DNA of 64,000 bases from Paraburkholderia tuberum STM678 (GCF_902833905.1 NZ_CADFGP010000033.1:29136-93135), one strand, 5' to 3'. Positions 53,365 to 63,271 are shown, numbered from the stretch's first letter. Numbers and translations: made by a program. The notes: a model not told the origin generated them from the letters alone.

Positions 53365-53748
53365 ATGGCACCACACTCTGAAAAATCGGAATTTCCGCTG
53401 AGCGCAACCTTACGTGGGAAGGTCGCCGCTCTCAAGGCGCTCATGCCCGCGCTCGCCATTGCCGTTACCGGCCTTGCAGCATCCGCACCCGGCGTTGCAA
53501 CCGAACGAGGCGCACACATCGGCTGGACAGTTCATCAGCCGACGCGCTTCATCGTCTCCGGTGTATTGCGGCAGGACGGCACATCGGACGTGATCAAGCC
53601 GGTTCACGGCATCGTCACGGCGGACGATAGCGAAGCAGCGGTGTCGGCTTTCTCGCAAACCACGCGTCGGCAGTACCCGGGCTATACGCTTATCGCAACG
53701 CTTGCCTCGCCGGTTCCGGCAGCGGGCACATGCGAAAACAGCATCTAG
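53365..53748 (+). CDS. hypothetical protein with N-terminal hydrophobic segment
   Basis: 127 residues from ATG 53365 behind GAGGAC. Residues about 22-42 (KALMPALAIAVTGLAASAPG) could be a membrane anchor or signal; the rest, TRFIVSGVLRQDGTSDVIKP .. RQYPGYTLIATL, is a small alpha/beta domain. Not recognised. It overlaps the next gene by 19 bases. Confidence 0.55.
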   Translation: MAPHSEKSEFPLSATLRGKVAALKALMPALAIAVTGLAASAPGVATERGAHIGWTVHQPTRFIVSGVLRQDGTSDVIKPVHGIVTADDSEAAVSAFSQTTRRQYPGYTLIATLASPVPAAGTCENSI

Positions 53749-54254
53749 CAATTCCACGCAAGACATCAATGCCTGTATCAAAGAAACGCAGAAAGCTGGC
53801 CAATGCAAGCGCGGAGCAGGCCACAAAGAAACGGCTACTAACGTCACCGCTCGCACGCGCCGAGGCAGACCGGATCGTCCTGCATATCCGCGTTGGCCTT
53901 GAAGCGATCCGCTCTGGTCACAACGACGAGACAGCGCTGCTTAACCTGCAGTCGGTGGTGCTGCTCACGGAAATGCTGACGGCCGAAGGGCGCGGCGCCT
54001 TGCCGTTGGACATGATCCGCGAAACAGGCCGGCAGGTCGTACATCTGATCGAAGGAGGCAAGGACCGGGAGCAATGGACCGTACCCGCCGTATTGAGCGA
54101 CGACCTGATAGCGATCGTCAACGAGTACGACCGGATAATGCATCAGGTGCCATTGCAGGCCGTGCTTGCGGCCACAGGGAAACTGGAACGTCTTGAAAAA
54201 AATGACCCCCGTTATTTCCGTTGCATGCGCGATGACGAAGGCGCGATGCCCTGA
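53730..54254 (+). CDS. hypothetical protein
   Basis: 174 residues (alternative ATG 53769, MPVSKKRRKLANASAEQATK). All-helical: SPLARAEADRIVLHIRVGLE AIRSGHNDETALLNLQSVVL. A basic N-terminus suggests nucleic-acid contact. It resembles hypothetical proteins of Burkholderia plasmids; function unknown. Confidence 0.6.
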   Translation: MRKQHLAIPRKTSMPVSKKRRKLANASAEQATKKRLLTSPLARAEADRIVLHIRVGLEAIRSGHNDETALLNLQSVVLLTEMLTAEGRGALPLDMIRETGRQVVHLIEGGKDREQWTVPAVLSDDLIAIVNEYDRIMHQVPLQAVLAATGKLERLEKNDPRYFRCMRDDEGAMP

Positions 54255-54359
54255 GTTGACGCGCGAACTTTTCATAACCAGATTGCGGCGAAAACCCGCC
54301 CCAATCGCCAGCCAGTCGCTGGCGCCTTTCTTGACGACTCTCAACCACAAAGGATCATT

Positions 54360-54554
54360 ATGCGTTTGTTGCTTGCCATCGTTTTCCCATGGCTTCAGTT
54401 TTTCACGATCGGACGTCCCTTTGCAGGAATCATCTGCCTGCTGCTGCAGTTCACGCTGATCGGCTGGATTCCGGCCGCGATCTGGTCGGTCTATGCGTTG
54501 AGCCAGTACAAGACTGACAAGAAGATCGAGCGCGCTCTCGCGACTCGCGGATAA
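54360..54554 (+). CDS. YqaE/Pmp3-type small membrane protein
   Basis: 64 residues behind AAGGA: two transmembrane helices (LLLAIVFPWLQFFTIGRPFA, ICLLLQFTLIGWIPAAIWSV) with a short basic tail. This fits the YqaE/Pmp3 group, which responds to osmotic and envelope stress. Confidence 0.8.
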   Translation: MRLLLAIVFPWLQFFTIGRPFAGIICLLLQFTLIGWIPAAIWSVYALSQYKTDKKIERALATRG

Positions 54555-54591
54555 ATTAGCCAGTCAACGCGCTCAGTCCACGAGACACCCC

Positions 54592-54789
54592 ATGTCTGAT
54601 GTAGCCTCACAGACCGAATGGAAGCAGGATTCGCCCTATGGCTGGTCGCACCCTAGCGGCTGGACCATCGGGCGATACGTCGTCGCTGGCGTACCGCGCT
54701 TCATGCTGTGGGAGGGTCGCGACCACCGGGGCAACTTCGATAGCCTCGACGCGGCTCAGGCCCAGCACCGCCTGCACACGAAAGCATAG
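54592..54789 (+). CDS. small hypothetical protein
   Basis: 65 residues: SPYGWSHPSGWTIGRYVVAG, MLWEGRDHRGNFDSLDAAQA. A W-rich beta hairpin fold seems likely. Common as a short gene in Burkholderia; function unknown. It precedes the H-NS-like gene by 9 bases. Confidence 0.55.
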   Translation: MSDVASQTEWKQDSPYGWSHPSGWTIGRYVVAGVPRFMLWEGRDHRGNFDSLDAAQAQHRLHTKA

Positions 54790-54798
54790 GAGAATTAC

Positions 54799-55125
54799 AT
54801 GTCGACTTACCTTAAGCTCAAGACAGAGCTCGCGACGCTAGACCGCGAAATCGACATTGCGCTCGCCAAGGAAAAGGCCGGAGCCATTCGCGAGATCCAG
54901 GCCAGGATGGAGGAGTGGCATATCCCGCTGCACGACCTTCAGGAGGCGCCGGGCCGTCGTCGACCCAGGGTCAGGCAGACCGGCGCTCAGGAGCCGAAGT
55001 ACAGAGACCCGTCCAGCGGAGCCACCTGGAGTGGACGTGGACGCGCGCCCGGCTGGATGGCGGGCAAAGCCCGTGCGGCCTTTGCGATTGCGCCGCCCGC
55101 GAATGCAGTAGCGGATAGCCGGTAG
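54799..55125 (+). CDS. H-NS-like nucleoid protein
   Basis: 108 residues behind AGGAG. N-terminal helical oligomerisation part (LKLKTELATLDREIDIALAK), then the H-NS DNA-binding motif KYRDPSSGATWSGRGRAPGW, followed by a short tail. Such plasmid-borne H-NS relatives silence AT-rich foreign DNA. This would fit a locus rich in acquired genes. Confidence 0.85.
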   Translation: MSTYLKLKTELATLDREIDIALAKEKAGAIREIQARMEEWHIPLHDLQEAPGRRRPRVRQTGAQEPKYRDPSSGATWSGRGRAPGWMAGKARAAFAIAPPANAVADSR

Positions 55126-55202
55126 TCCGCCGGGGCACCATGCCCCATGCTGTTACCATTTCGTGAAGCCCGTTCAATGATGGCGGGCGATCCAACGGAG
55201 CG

Positions 55203-55685
55203 ATGGACAAGATGGCGTCAAGCCGGAAGCGCGCAGGCGAGAAAAAGATGGCGCGCAGGCCACTTACCAAAACGAAGCTGTTGCCGATGAGCGCCGCACT
55301 GGCGCGCGAGCGGTCACTGTCCTATCACGTCGCGCTGGACTGCTGGCGTCGCGGCCACGGCAATGGTCGCATCGTCAACGAACTTACCCGGGCGACTTAC
55401 ATGGCGTGGTTTCTTCAGTGCGCCGGGTATGGCGGCGAACCCGTCGAACTGTTCAAGGCCGCTGAGTGTGTCGGAGAAATCACGTTGATGAAAGCGCACG
55501 AGAGCGGTAGGCAGGACGGCTGGTTACTCGACGAAGACTGCGTTTCCACGTTCACCGCGCTTCTCGCCCTGCACGACGCCCAGCTACGCACCGCCCCGCT
55601 GCATCAGTACGAGGGTGCCGAGCGGCGCCTGCTCGCCTTCCTGCAAGGACCCGAGCGCTCCCCCATTCCTGCTCCCATCGACTGA
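55203..55685 (+). CDS. hypothetical protein
   Basis: 160 residues (alternative in-frame ATG 55212). Basic start, then RERSLSYHVALDCWRRGHGN, NELTRATYMAWFLQCAGYGG and a C-terminal helical part. Resembles hypothetical proteins of Burkholderia plasmids. It is followed 14 bases later by the SRAP gene. Confidence 0.6.
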   Translation: MDKMASSRKRAGEKKMARRPLTKTKLLPMSAALARERSLSYHVALDCWRRGHGNGRIVNELTRATYMAWFLQCAGYGGEPVELFKAAECVGEITLMKAHESGRQDGWLLDEDCVSTFTALLALHDAQLRTAPLHQYEGAERRLLAFLQGPERSPIPAPID

Positions 55686-55699
55686 CGGAGGAAAAGGTC

Positions 55700-56386
55700 A
55701 TGTGTACCAGCTACGAAGCGCCCGGACAGATGGAATTCGAAGCGTTCAGCCTGTTCCCCAAACCCTCATTTGAATACCGCCGCGAGATCTACAAGGATTA
55801 CGCTGCCCCGATTTTCCGCCACATCGACGATCAGCTATCGACCGACGCTGCAACCTTTGGAATGGTCCCACGCGAGCGGATTCCGCCCGGGGTGAAGGTC
55901 TTTGACACGATGAACGCGCGGGCCGAGACTGTTGGTCAGAAGCGCAGCTTCAGCGGAGCGTGGAACCGGCTGCAACTCGCCCTTATCCCGTGTCACAGGT
56001 TCTATGAGCCATCGTATGAGACTGGGAAGGCTGTACGTTGGCGCATCGGGCTGGCTGACGGCAGCGCATGTGCCATAGCGGGCCTATGGCGCGCGTGGGA
56101 CAACCTGGACGGCTCGCAGCGCTTGTCCATGACCATGTTGACTGTCAATGCCGACGAGCATCCGTTGATGAAGCGATTTCACAAGCCCGGCGTCGAGAAG
56201 CGCGGCGTCGTCGTGCTTCCGCAATCCGAGCACGTCGACTGGCTTTCGTGCCGAAGCACTGACGAAGCCAGATCTTTCCTGCGGTTGCTGACAGCCGATG
56301 CCTTGAAGGCGGAGCCATACCCGCTTCCGCCACGCGCACGGACCGCGCCTGCCCCGGACCAGAGCGATCAACCGTCCCTTATCTAG
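55700..56386 (+). CDS. SRAP-domain protein (YedK/HMCES type)
   Basis: 228 residues behind GGAGGAAAAG. The start MCTSY puts the catalytic Cys at residue 2, which forms a thiazolidine link to abasic sites. NARAETVGQKRSFSGAWNRL, CHRFYEP (Glu) and MLTVNADEHPLMKRFH (catalytic His) complete the site. In this family it protects abasic sites in single-stranded DNA. Together with imuAB, Ku and ligD it belongs to a DNA-damage gene set. Intact. Confidence 0.9.
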   Translation: MCTSYEAPGQMEFEAFSLFPKPSFEYRREIYKDYAAPIFRHIDDQLSTDAATFGMVPRERIPPGVKVFDTMNARAETVGQKRSFSGAWNRLQLALIPCHRFYEPSYETGKAVRWRIGLADGSACAIAGLWRAWDNLDGSQRLSMTMLTVNADEHPLMKRFHKPGVEKRGVVVLPQSEHVDWLSCRSTDEARSFLRLLTADALKAEPYPLPPRARTAPAPDQSDQPSLI

Positions 56387-56855
56387 CTGACAGGGCCGAC
56401 TCCAATCCGTGCATCTCTCGCACCGTCGGGCCAAAAAAGATCGTTCTCTACGGGTTTTCTCGGGTGCCAACTTGCCGACAGGCAGTAGTCGGCCATGAAA
56501 CGTCATTCGCCCGCACCGTCGCTCGGACATTCAGGCGTCGGTTCCACTCAGGAACCGGCCATTCAATTCGCAATGGTAAAGTGTTGCGTATCGCCTTAGC
56601 TGACCTTAGGCAACCTATGGCCGCGGGGCCGCTGCGGGTCGCTTTGCTGACGTTCGCAAACAGACGTCGACGAGTGGCAATTCTGACTAGCGGTGAATAA
56701 GTTCCACGCATCCAAGCAGACGCTCATACCGACAGAGAGCTAACGGCAGGTCTCGGCATGCGGACAGCGAGCAATCTATGTCGTAGGCGAAGGCCAGACG
56801 TTGGCCGATCGCCATCTTCTCGACTGATCGCTCGTGATTGCAGTGAACCTCCGAC
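56387..56855. other. intergenic stretch, nothing recognised
   Basis: 469 bases between the SRAP gene and the convergent end of the kinase-helicase cassette. No frame shows homology; no clear hairpin terminator seen. Confidence 0.4.
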
Positions 56856-58385
56856 CTATGTTTTCTTCTTCAACGATAAGATTGGACGATCTTGCCCGCT
56901 CGACGACGACGGTTTGACACCGTCCGTAACTTTGCCACTATCAGCCAGGAATGCAAATTCCCTTTGCGCGCTAAATGGCTCTACTGTGTGACTGCCGTGT
57001 AACAGCTTCACATTGCTCTTAAAGACAAGTCGTTGAAGTACTTCAGTAGCAGACGCAACATGTAATGGATGAGAGGAAATGAGCCCAACAGGCACTGTTA
57101 TCGGGTGATGTGCCAGATGGAAGTGATAAAGCACACAAACAAAGCGGTCTGGTATCAAGAAAATCTCAACGTCACCATCCATGACAGTCTGGCTTGAACA
57201 GAAAAGCCGTGGAAAGATATCCCGATACACATTGGATAACGCCTGCTGGTCCGCTCGCTCTTGCACCACAGTTCTAATACCGACCTCGTGTCGACGCGAT
57301 TGGTCATAGCCTGTCGGAATCATCAATCTGTGCAAATCCTGTATCAAATCCTTTGCCGCCCTTGATCGCGACCACATTGACGAACGAGGCCCCAGCCACA
57401 CGCCCGACACTGCATCGTGGCCCCCTTCACCGTCCGCCTGCTCCTCTTTAGTCCACGCCCGAACCCATTCTCTGAGTATTTTCGCATTCTTCTTTAAGTG
57501 CAACGCGCCCAGAATGGGTGTAACCCTCGGATCCTCGTAAGCTACCGTCTTTCCCACGTGCAAATCGTGTACATACTTTCTCAGATCGAAGCTCCCTTCA
57601 ACAAGGTATTTCCCAAGAACTTCGTAATCGAACCGTCGAACGAAAACTTCGAAATCGCGATTTGAGCGACGGTCCTGGTTCGCCATAGCGTCTGAAATTG
57701 CTTCCGCTATTTCAAGTCGGTCTCCAAAACTCGCGTCATCTATATCGCGCCGAATATCGATCTGACCATCGAAATTAAGACGGAATACGCAAGGCAGAGG
57801 TATGCTAAATCGCTCTGCAGCTTCTACTTCGCTGATCTTGTAAATGTCAGCTCGCTCTTTCTTGCAGATCTGATTGAAGTACTTCTGAAAAGATTTTTCC
57901 GCCCACTGGAGCGTCTTCGCCTGCTTATCGGCATCCTTGATCTCCAGTTCAATGAGCGAGCGGGTTCGGTGGATTCGCGCAGGTCGCTCAGCCGGGCTGA
58001 AGCTGATCAGGTCGAACACAACTTCTGAACTCCAGTCTTGAATCTTAAAGAAACGTGGGAGATTGTCAGAGCTGTCCTGAAACCTTGCCTTCGCGTAATT
58101 GGTAAGCTCAAGTTCCTCCTCGTGCCACTGAATGAGTCGCTCGTCCAGAAGTGCTTTCACAACAGCGGCAGTTTCCTTCTCTGAAAATCCGAAGAATTCC
58201 TGCAGTTGTGCTGGCGTTATCGAACCGCATACAAATGTAATGCGTAGCGCAAACTCCGTCACAACGGGCAACGACTCTTCTGCACTTATTGAGCAAGACA
58301 CGTTAAATTTTTGTGCAGGGATTGCAAACGTAATTTCCCCGACCGCAAGGACCTCATTGATATTAGCTTCTTCAAGAGCAATCAT
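56856..58385 (-). CDS. partner protein of the kinase-helicase gene, unknown family
   Basis: 509 residues. Its start overlaps the stop of the large gene by 4 bases, so it is co-translated. A winged-helix-like segment lies at about 45-110 (CGSITPAQLQEFFGFSEKET, ALLDERLIQWHEEELELTNY), then a mixed region (PLPCVFRLNFDGQIDIRRDI), and a C-terminal part with VMDGDVEIFLIPDRFVCVLY HFHLAHHPITVPVGLISSHP. I looked for a phospholipase D motif (HxK..D) as found in the Mokosh partner and did not see a clear one. More AT-rich than the region before it. Confidence 0.7.
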   Translation of the reverse strand: MIALEEANINEVLAVGEITFAIPAQKFNVSCSISAEESLPVVTEFALRITFVCGSITPAQLQEFFGFSEKETAAVVKALLDERLIQWHEEELELTNYAKARFQDSSDNLPRFFKIQDWSSEVVFDLISFSPAERPARIHRTRSLIELEIKDADKQAKTLQWAEKSFQKYFNQICKKERADIYKISEVEAAERFSIPLPCVFRLNFDGQIDIRRDIDDASFGDRLEIAEAISDAMANQDRRSNRDFEVFVRRFDYEVLGKYLVEGSFDLRKYVHDLHVGKTVAYEDPRVTPILGALHLKKNAKILREWVRAWTKEEQADGEGGHDAVSGVWLGPRSSMWSRSRAAKDLIQDLHRLMIPTGYDQSRRHEVGIRTVVQERADQQALSNVYRDIFPRLFCSSQTVMDGDVEIFLIPDRFVCVLYHFHLAHHPITVPVGLISSHPLHVASATEVLQRLVFKSNVKLLHGSHTVEPFSAQREFAFLADSGKVTDGVKPSSSSGQDRPILSLKKKT

Positions 58386-61300
58386 GCTTGATCCCGCCCG
58401 ATGTTGACCGCATCCACGATATCAAAGTTAATACCGTCTCGGTTTGCTTCGATGTATGCCAGAACTTTGCCCATTGGGGAATCCCGATGTGCATCTCTCC
58501 ACATTCTCGTAGCGCCGAGGATGATGAGCCGATCCATGGCACGTGATATTGCGACGTTGATACGCTCCGGGCTCTTCAGAAATCCTTGGTCCGTTAGTCC
58601 GTTGTTTCTGGTCGTAGCAACAATAATTATGCGATTCTCTTTCCCCTGATAGCTGTCGACGGTGTCGATCTTTATCAGGTGTCTATAGCCGGTTGCCCAG
58701 TCCTGTTCGCTCAACATCTTGATCAACAATCGCTTCTGCTCCGCGTACATGCATATGACGCCAATAGGCTTCTCATCCTCTGAGATATCGTCCAAGAGTT
58801 CGTTGATGAACTTCTCTGATATGCAGATAGATCGCAGAAGCTCCAGAACCTCGCGAGCTTCGAACAGGTTGTCGATCCGAAAAGAATCCCGTTTGCGCTC
58901 CCAAGACTGTCGGCCAGCGGCAGATGTATCAACCCATGTGACGATCGACTTGACAAGTTCCGGCAACTCGGCAAACCACGATTTTGGATAACCTCGACCA
59001 GGTGCAAGAGCTACAGGATAAAAGCAGGCTGATACGAGCTCTCCAATCGGCGGAGCCATCCGGTATTGTGTTTGCAATGTTGCACCGACAGCTCGACCAT
59101 AATCAGACTCGAAAGCCCGCTCAAAGTCACTTCGAGTAAGGACTGATCTATCGTCCCAAGCCAAATCTGACGCAATTTTGTGTTCCAGCGCTCGGCCATA
59201 TAAAGGGGGCAATTGACGATGGTCGCCCACGAGAAGCACGCGTCTCCCCGCTTGTATTGCCACGGCAAGCTCTCCAGGGGTTGCACGCGCAGCTTCGTCG
59301 ACGATAACCCAATCGTACCGGTTTGCGGCGACCCCAAACTGCGATCGCCCGAGGCCGACACAAGTGCCGCATACCAGCGAACGGGTCTTTGCGAGAAACT
59401 CTTCGAAATTTCCGCGCAATGTCCCAAGCCGTTCAACCCATTCTCGCGCTATTGCAATCACTTGATCGACGCGCGCGATCGCGTCCGAGGAGGTGATTGA
59501 GTGGCGCCGCAACATGTCTGCTCGCAATGAGTCAAGGACTTCGTCCGCTTGGTCATCTACGGTCGCACCGAACTTCTCGTGCGCAATTATCTTAAAGCGG
59601 CTAACCCGCTGGGCTAGTCTCGCAGTCAGGGAAGAACGTTCCGGACTGCCGTCTGGCATCGTTGAACGTCTAGCATCAAGCTTAATTATCTCGCGCGACA
59701 GACGCCCCAAATCGAAATCAAGATCGAACCAGTCGTTGACGAATGCGCTCGGCAAACCCAAATTCCGACTGAGCGAACCTACTCGCAGCCTCATCTCTGA
59801 ACGGAATAGATCTCGATAAGCTTGCAAAATGGATGAAGCGTGATGCGGAATCAACTGTTCGGATACCATCCCTTCTGCGCCGAAACGGACTAGATCCAAT
59901 GGCAGGTTTGTATGCTGGCAAAGCTCGATCACCTTTTCGGCGGCATTGTTTACCGCTTCATGAGACTGACTCGCCAACAGTATGCTTTGCGCACCTTCAG
60001 ATAGCGCATAGTGGATGAACGATGCGATGAACGAAGTCTTTCCGGTCCCGGGTGGCCCCTGTAGCAAACTTAGTGGGCCGTTGGACCACAGCGACCGGAA
60101 CGCTTCACGCTGTTGGTCATTAAGAGTAAAGACCACCCTTCCGTCTTCATCGTATCTATCGTAGGCGTCCAAGTCTGCGTCGGTCGGAGGGGGCGCAAGA
60201 TTCAAGGGCGCAGGACAGCATAGAGGATCGAAGTAGTCGATAAGATCGGGAACTACCGATTCACGATTCAAGATTCGATTTACAGCCAAGCGTCGACGGC
60301 GGAACGAAGAGAAGTCCTGCTGACTCCGCAGTTTGATTTTCTCACCGAGCGCCTGCTGTAGGCGAAACGATGGATTGTTCAAAACAAGGACAGACATCGT
60401 GGTTTCTTTTATATCCAGTTCGCCAACCCGTATCAGCTCCCCGTTTATTTCCTGCAACGCCTCTACCTTGGTATCCGGATCGTAGTCGAGCGCCTCGCCT
60501 TCGTTGGTGTAGGGAATCCGGACGGATCCACTTCGTCCGAATTCCTTTGCGACGGGGCCGGCGATCTCCACTTCGGGAAGTGTTGCCTCTTCCGCGACCA
60601 GGATTGCGTGCCAAATGTCTGTGGTTGCTGGAGCGGGGCGCGGAACTGCATCTGCATGGTCAGTTTTCCGCTCTTCCTCGATGGCGTCCTCAGAGAGGTC
60701 GAGAATGCGTGCCCGAGACTGTCGCATCGCATCTTGAACTGCCGTCATCGATCCCAACATATCGAGCAAGTAGGAGACGTCATCTGCTGGACCGGGTGCA
60801 ATTTCGATTGCGGCGCGTAGAGTCGACACAGCCTTATTCGCGGCCTGTACAAACTGGCTATGTTGAACATCCTGCAGTAACACGCGCGACGGCTCCATGC
60901 TTTCCGTATTTAGGCTGATCAGAAGCCTTTTTCGCACCCCCGAGACTGATACCATGATGCTGGGCGTGCGCTGACTGGTTTTGACATCTTCGACATAGAC
61001 CCCAATGTGAAAATGATCGTTGTCACCAATCATTGGAATTGCAGAGGTATGTCGGGTGACCTTGACTGTCACCTTTTCGATTAACGCCGTTGCAACCGGC
61101 GCGAAGATCGCCTGCAAAGCATCCTCGATGCGGTCTAGCGCGTACACTTTCAGTTCGCGCTTCAAGCATGTGGCGACCTCCGCTCGCACAGGCTCTATTT
61201 TAATTTCCCCCCAGTCTTCTACCCTATCAATAAGCTCCCCGCAAATCTTGGCGACAGCAAAGGCATCGCGCTGATCTAAAGGAGTATCTTCATAGTCTAC

Positions 61301-63271
61301 AGGGACATATGCCGGAGTATGTCCGGCCTGGACAGCGCCAGGGAACAGATCGATCGCGTCGATGAACCGTATCGACTCTGTGTCAATCAGAACATTGGAA
61401 GGGTGAATGTCTCCATGATCGAAGCCAAGCCCATGGATATGTCGCGTCGCTTTTACAAGTCTGAGACAAAGCGAGACAATGTCCGTTGCGTTCAACGCAT
61501 CAACGTCCACTTCCGAAAGCGGCGTTCCTTCCAGCCAACGCTGAACTAAGTAAGGTCCTGGGGCGGACAATCCGAAGTCGACGACGTCAGGCAATACGCT
61601 ACACGGCTGGCTCTTGAGCAAGCGGGCCTTTTCGAGGAAACGCTGAAGCTCATGGGCTTCTTCGGGCCGTTTTGCGTCCGGTCCTTTGCCGTACCAGATT
61701 TTGACCGATACGGGTTGCCCAAAGAGACTAGACTTATACAGATGACCGCGTGCTTGCTTTAGATTCTCCTCAATCGGGTATTGAACCATGGGAACGACCT
61801 CGGTTCTGAACGCCTCAAAAAACCGCATATCAATGCCCACAGGCTTTTCACCGTGAACCTGGATCCTGTTGAGTTCGTTCAGCATCGATCGCGCATTTGC
61901 AAAACGATCGGCCGGAATCAGGTCAAGGGCGACAGAGAACCAGTCTGCAAGCCGTCCTTCGAAAGGGTCGTCCGGTTTCGGAGCCCAAACATAGATCTCG
62001 CTTTCCTTGGACGGTGCCGCGAGATAAAGCAGTTGATGCGCCACGACACCGAGTAGGTAGACGTCGCGTCGGAAAGGATCACTGGCTTCACCTGCTCCAA
62101 GATCCGAATCCTCGGGCAAGACCGCCTTTCCAGCTCGCAACGCGTCGCGTAGGCCGCCCACCGTCCCGAACTCAGGAAAGTAGGCTGTGACGAACCCAGA
62201 AAGCGAGACCTTTGAGGGTTTCTCTAGCCAGATGCTATGATCACTGACGTCGCGGTGTGCAACGCCGATGTCGTGAATGTCAGCTAGGTGAGACAGCAAC
62301 ACCTTCACCAGAATGAGGCGCTCATCAAGCGATAGGTCCACACCGTATCGATTCATGAACTCTCCGAGCCTCGCCTGTCGAGCGGGAAGTCGATATAACT
62401 CGCAGAAGTCCGCGTCGATGTCGTCGCGCGTTGGGTGAGACAGTGGCGGAAGAACTACCGTATCGAGACTCTCATTTTGTTCGTGAATGAATCCGAGGAC
62501 CTTGTGCTCGCGAAGTGCGACTTGCGCGCGTTCATCCACTGTGTCTGTAATTCCGGCAAGAACAGTGAAATCCCATCTCCGAAGCAACGCCTCATGACGC
62601 TGATCATCTTTTTTCGCCGACTTATATTCCTTGTAAAGTCCGTCTGGGTGAGCAAATGTGGCCTCACCTACGATCTGGAAATTGTTGAACGAAAATCCCG
62701 ACGGCTTGAAATCTCGGCCTCGAAAAAAAGGGGTAAAAACCGGTATGTGTTGACAGGGGGTCACGACACCAGCTTTATCCCCAAGTATCTGCCGGTACCC
62801 GTTTGGCTTTGCAATCTTTAGAAACTGATCAAGCGTGAGTACATACGCTTTCTCGTCGCTCGAAATTTCCGAAAAATCGGCGCCACCGCTAATAACAACT
62901 CGATAGTCGATCCATACAGCCGCAGCCGGCCCCTTCAGACGATTTTTAATTTTTGTCGAAAGAATTTTCCACTTATCGGCCATCACCAGCACCGGTGAGC
63001 GCCCCATGTCATCGCCGTTTTGCAGCCAATGGTCTTGCATCGGCTCAATCTTGCCCCGCCACTTCTTGAGCTCGACAATGAGAAGGCGATCGTGCGTAAG
63101 TAGCACTAGGTCAATCTCGCGGTCCCGGTAGGTCGTGTCCATCATCATAAAGCCAGCGTAGCCTTGCCATGGCTGACTGTATTCAGACGCGTTGAAGGCC
63201 TGGCGCATCTTCTCCATCGCTTCCTTCTCGGAAGGATGGATCCCGTCACTGCTTATATAGTCGATTTTCAT
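58382..63271 (-). CDS. NERD, tandem kinase-like and SF1 helicase fusion protein
   Basis: 1629 residues. NERD nuclease-like domain at about 10-155 with Asp54, Glu67 and Lys69 in DREIDLVLL..LLIVELKKW. A first kinase-like domain follows (about 195-465) with HRDVSDHSIW at 339-348 and no canonical DFG, so probably inactive. A second (about 495-720) has Lys524, HGDIHPSN at 619-626 and FIDAID, and may be active. A COG1112-type helicase covers 1040-1600: Walker A QGPPGTGKTS, DEAARA at 1325-1330, GDHRQLPP, DSYQGKENRIIIVATTR, ERINVAISRA. Probably a defence protein; Mokosh type I is the nearest system I know. Confidence 0.8.
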   Translation of the reverse strand: MKIDYISSDGIHPSEKEAMEKMRQAFNASEYSQPWQGYAGFMMMDTTYRDREIDLVLLTHDRLLIVELKKWRGKIEPMQDHWLQNGDDMGRSPVLVMADKWKILSTKIKNRLKGPAAAVWIDYRVVISGGADFSEISSDEKAYVLTLDQFLKIAKPNGYRQILGDKAGVVTPCQHIPVFTPFFRGRDFKPSGFSFNNFQIVGEATFAHPDGLYKEYKSAKKDDQRHEALLRRWDFTVLAGITDTVDERAQVALREHKVLGFIHEQNESLDTVVLPPLSHPTRDDIDADFCELYRLPARQARLGEFMNRYGVDLSLDERLILVKVLLSHLADIHDIGVAHRDVSDHSIWLEKPSKVSLSGFVTAYFPEFGTVGGLRDALRAGKAVLPEDSDLGAGEASDPFRRDVYLLGVVAHQLLYLAAPSKESEIYVWAPKPDDPFEGRLADWFSVALDLIPADRFANARSMLNELNRIQVHGEKPVGIDMRFFEAFRTEVVPMVQYPIEENLKQARGHLYKSSLFGQPVSVKIWYGKGPDAKRPEEAHELQRFLEKARLLKSQPCSVLPDVVDFGLSAPGPYLVQRWLEGTPLSEVDVDALNATDIVSLCLRLVKATRHIHGLGFDHGDIHPSNVLIDTESIRFIDAIDLFPGAVQAGHTPAYVPVDYEDTPLDQRDAFAVAKICGELIDRVEDWGEIKIEPVRAEVATCLKRELKVYALDRIEDALQAIFAPVATALIEKVTVKVTRHTSAIPMIGDNDHFHIGVYVEDVKTSQRTPSIMVSVSGVRKRLLISLNTESMEPSRVLLQDVQHSQFVQAANKAVSTLRAAIEIAPGPADDVSYLLDMLGSMTAVQDAMRQSRARILDLSEDAIEEERKTDHADAVPRPAPATTDIWHAILVAEEATLPEVEIAGPVAKEFGRSGSVRIPYTNEGEALDYDPDTKVEALQEINGELIRVGELDIKETTMSVLVLNNPSFRLQQALGEKIKLRSQQDFSSFRRRRLAVNRILNRESVVPDLIDYFDPLCCPAPLNLAPPPTDADLDAYDRYDEDGRVVFTLNDQQREAFRSLWSNGPLSLLQGPPGTGKTSFIASFIHYALSEGAQSILLASQSHEAVNNAAEKVIELCQHTNLPLDLVRFGAEGMVSEQLIPHHASSILQAYRDLFRSEMRLRVGSLSRNLGLPSAFVNDWFDLDFDLGRLSREIIKLDARRSTMPDGSPERSSLTARLAQRVSRFKIIAHEKFGATVDDQADEVLDSLRADMLRRHSITSSDAIARVDQVIAIAREWVERLGTLRGNFEEFLAKTRSLVCGTCVGLGRSQFGVAANRYDWVIVDEAARATPGELAVAIQAGRRVLLVGDHRQLPPLYGRALEHKIASDLAWDDRSVLTRSDFERAFESDYGRAVGATLQTQYRMAPPIGELVSACFYPVALAPGRGYPKSWFAELPELVKSIVTWVDTSAAGRQSWERKRDSFRIDNLFEAREVLELLRSICISEKFINELLDDISEDEKPIGVICMYAEQKRLLIKMLSEQDWATGYRHLIKIDTVDSYQGKENRIIIVATTRNNGLTDQGFLKSPERINVAISRAMDRLIILGATRMWRDAHRDSPMGKVLAYIEANRDGINFDIVDAVNIGRDQA

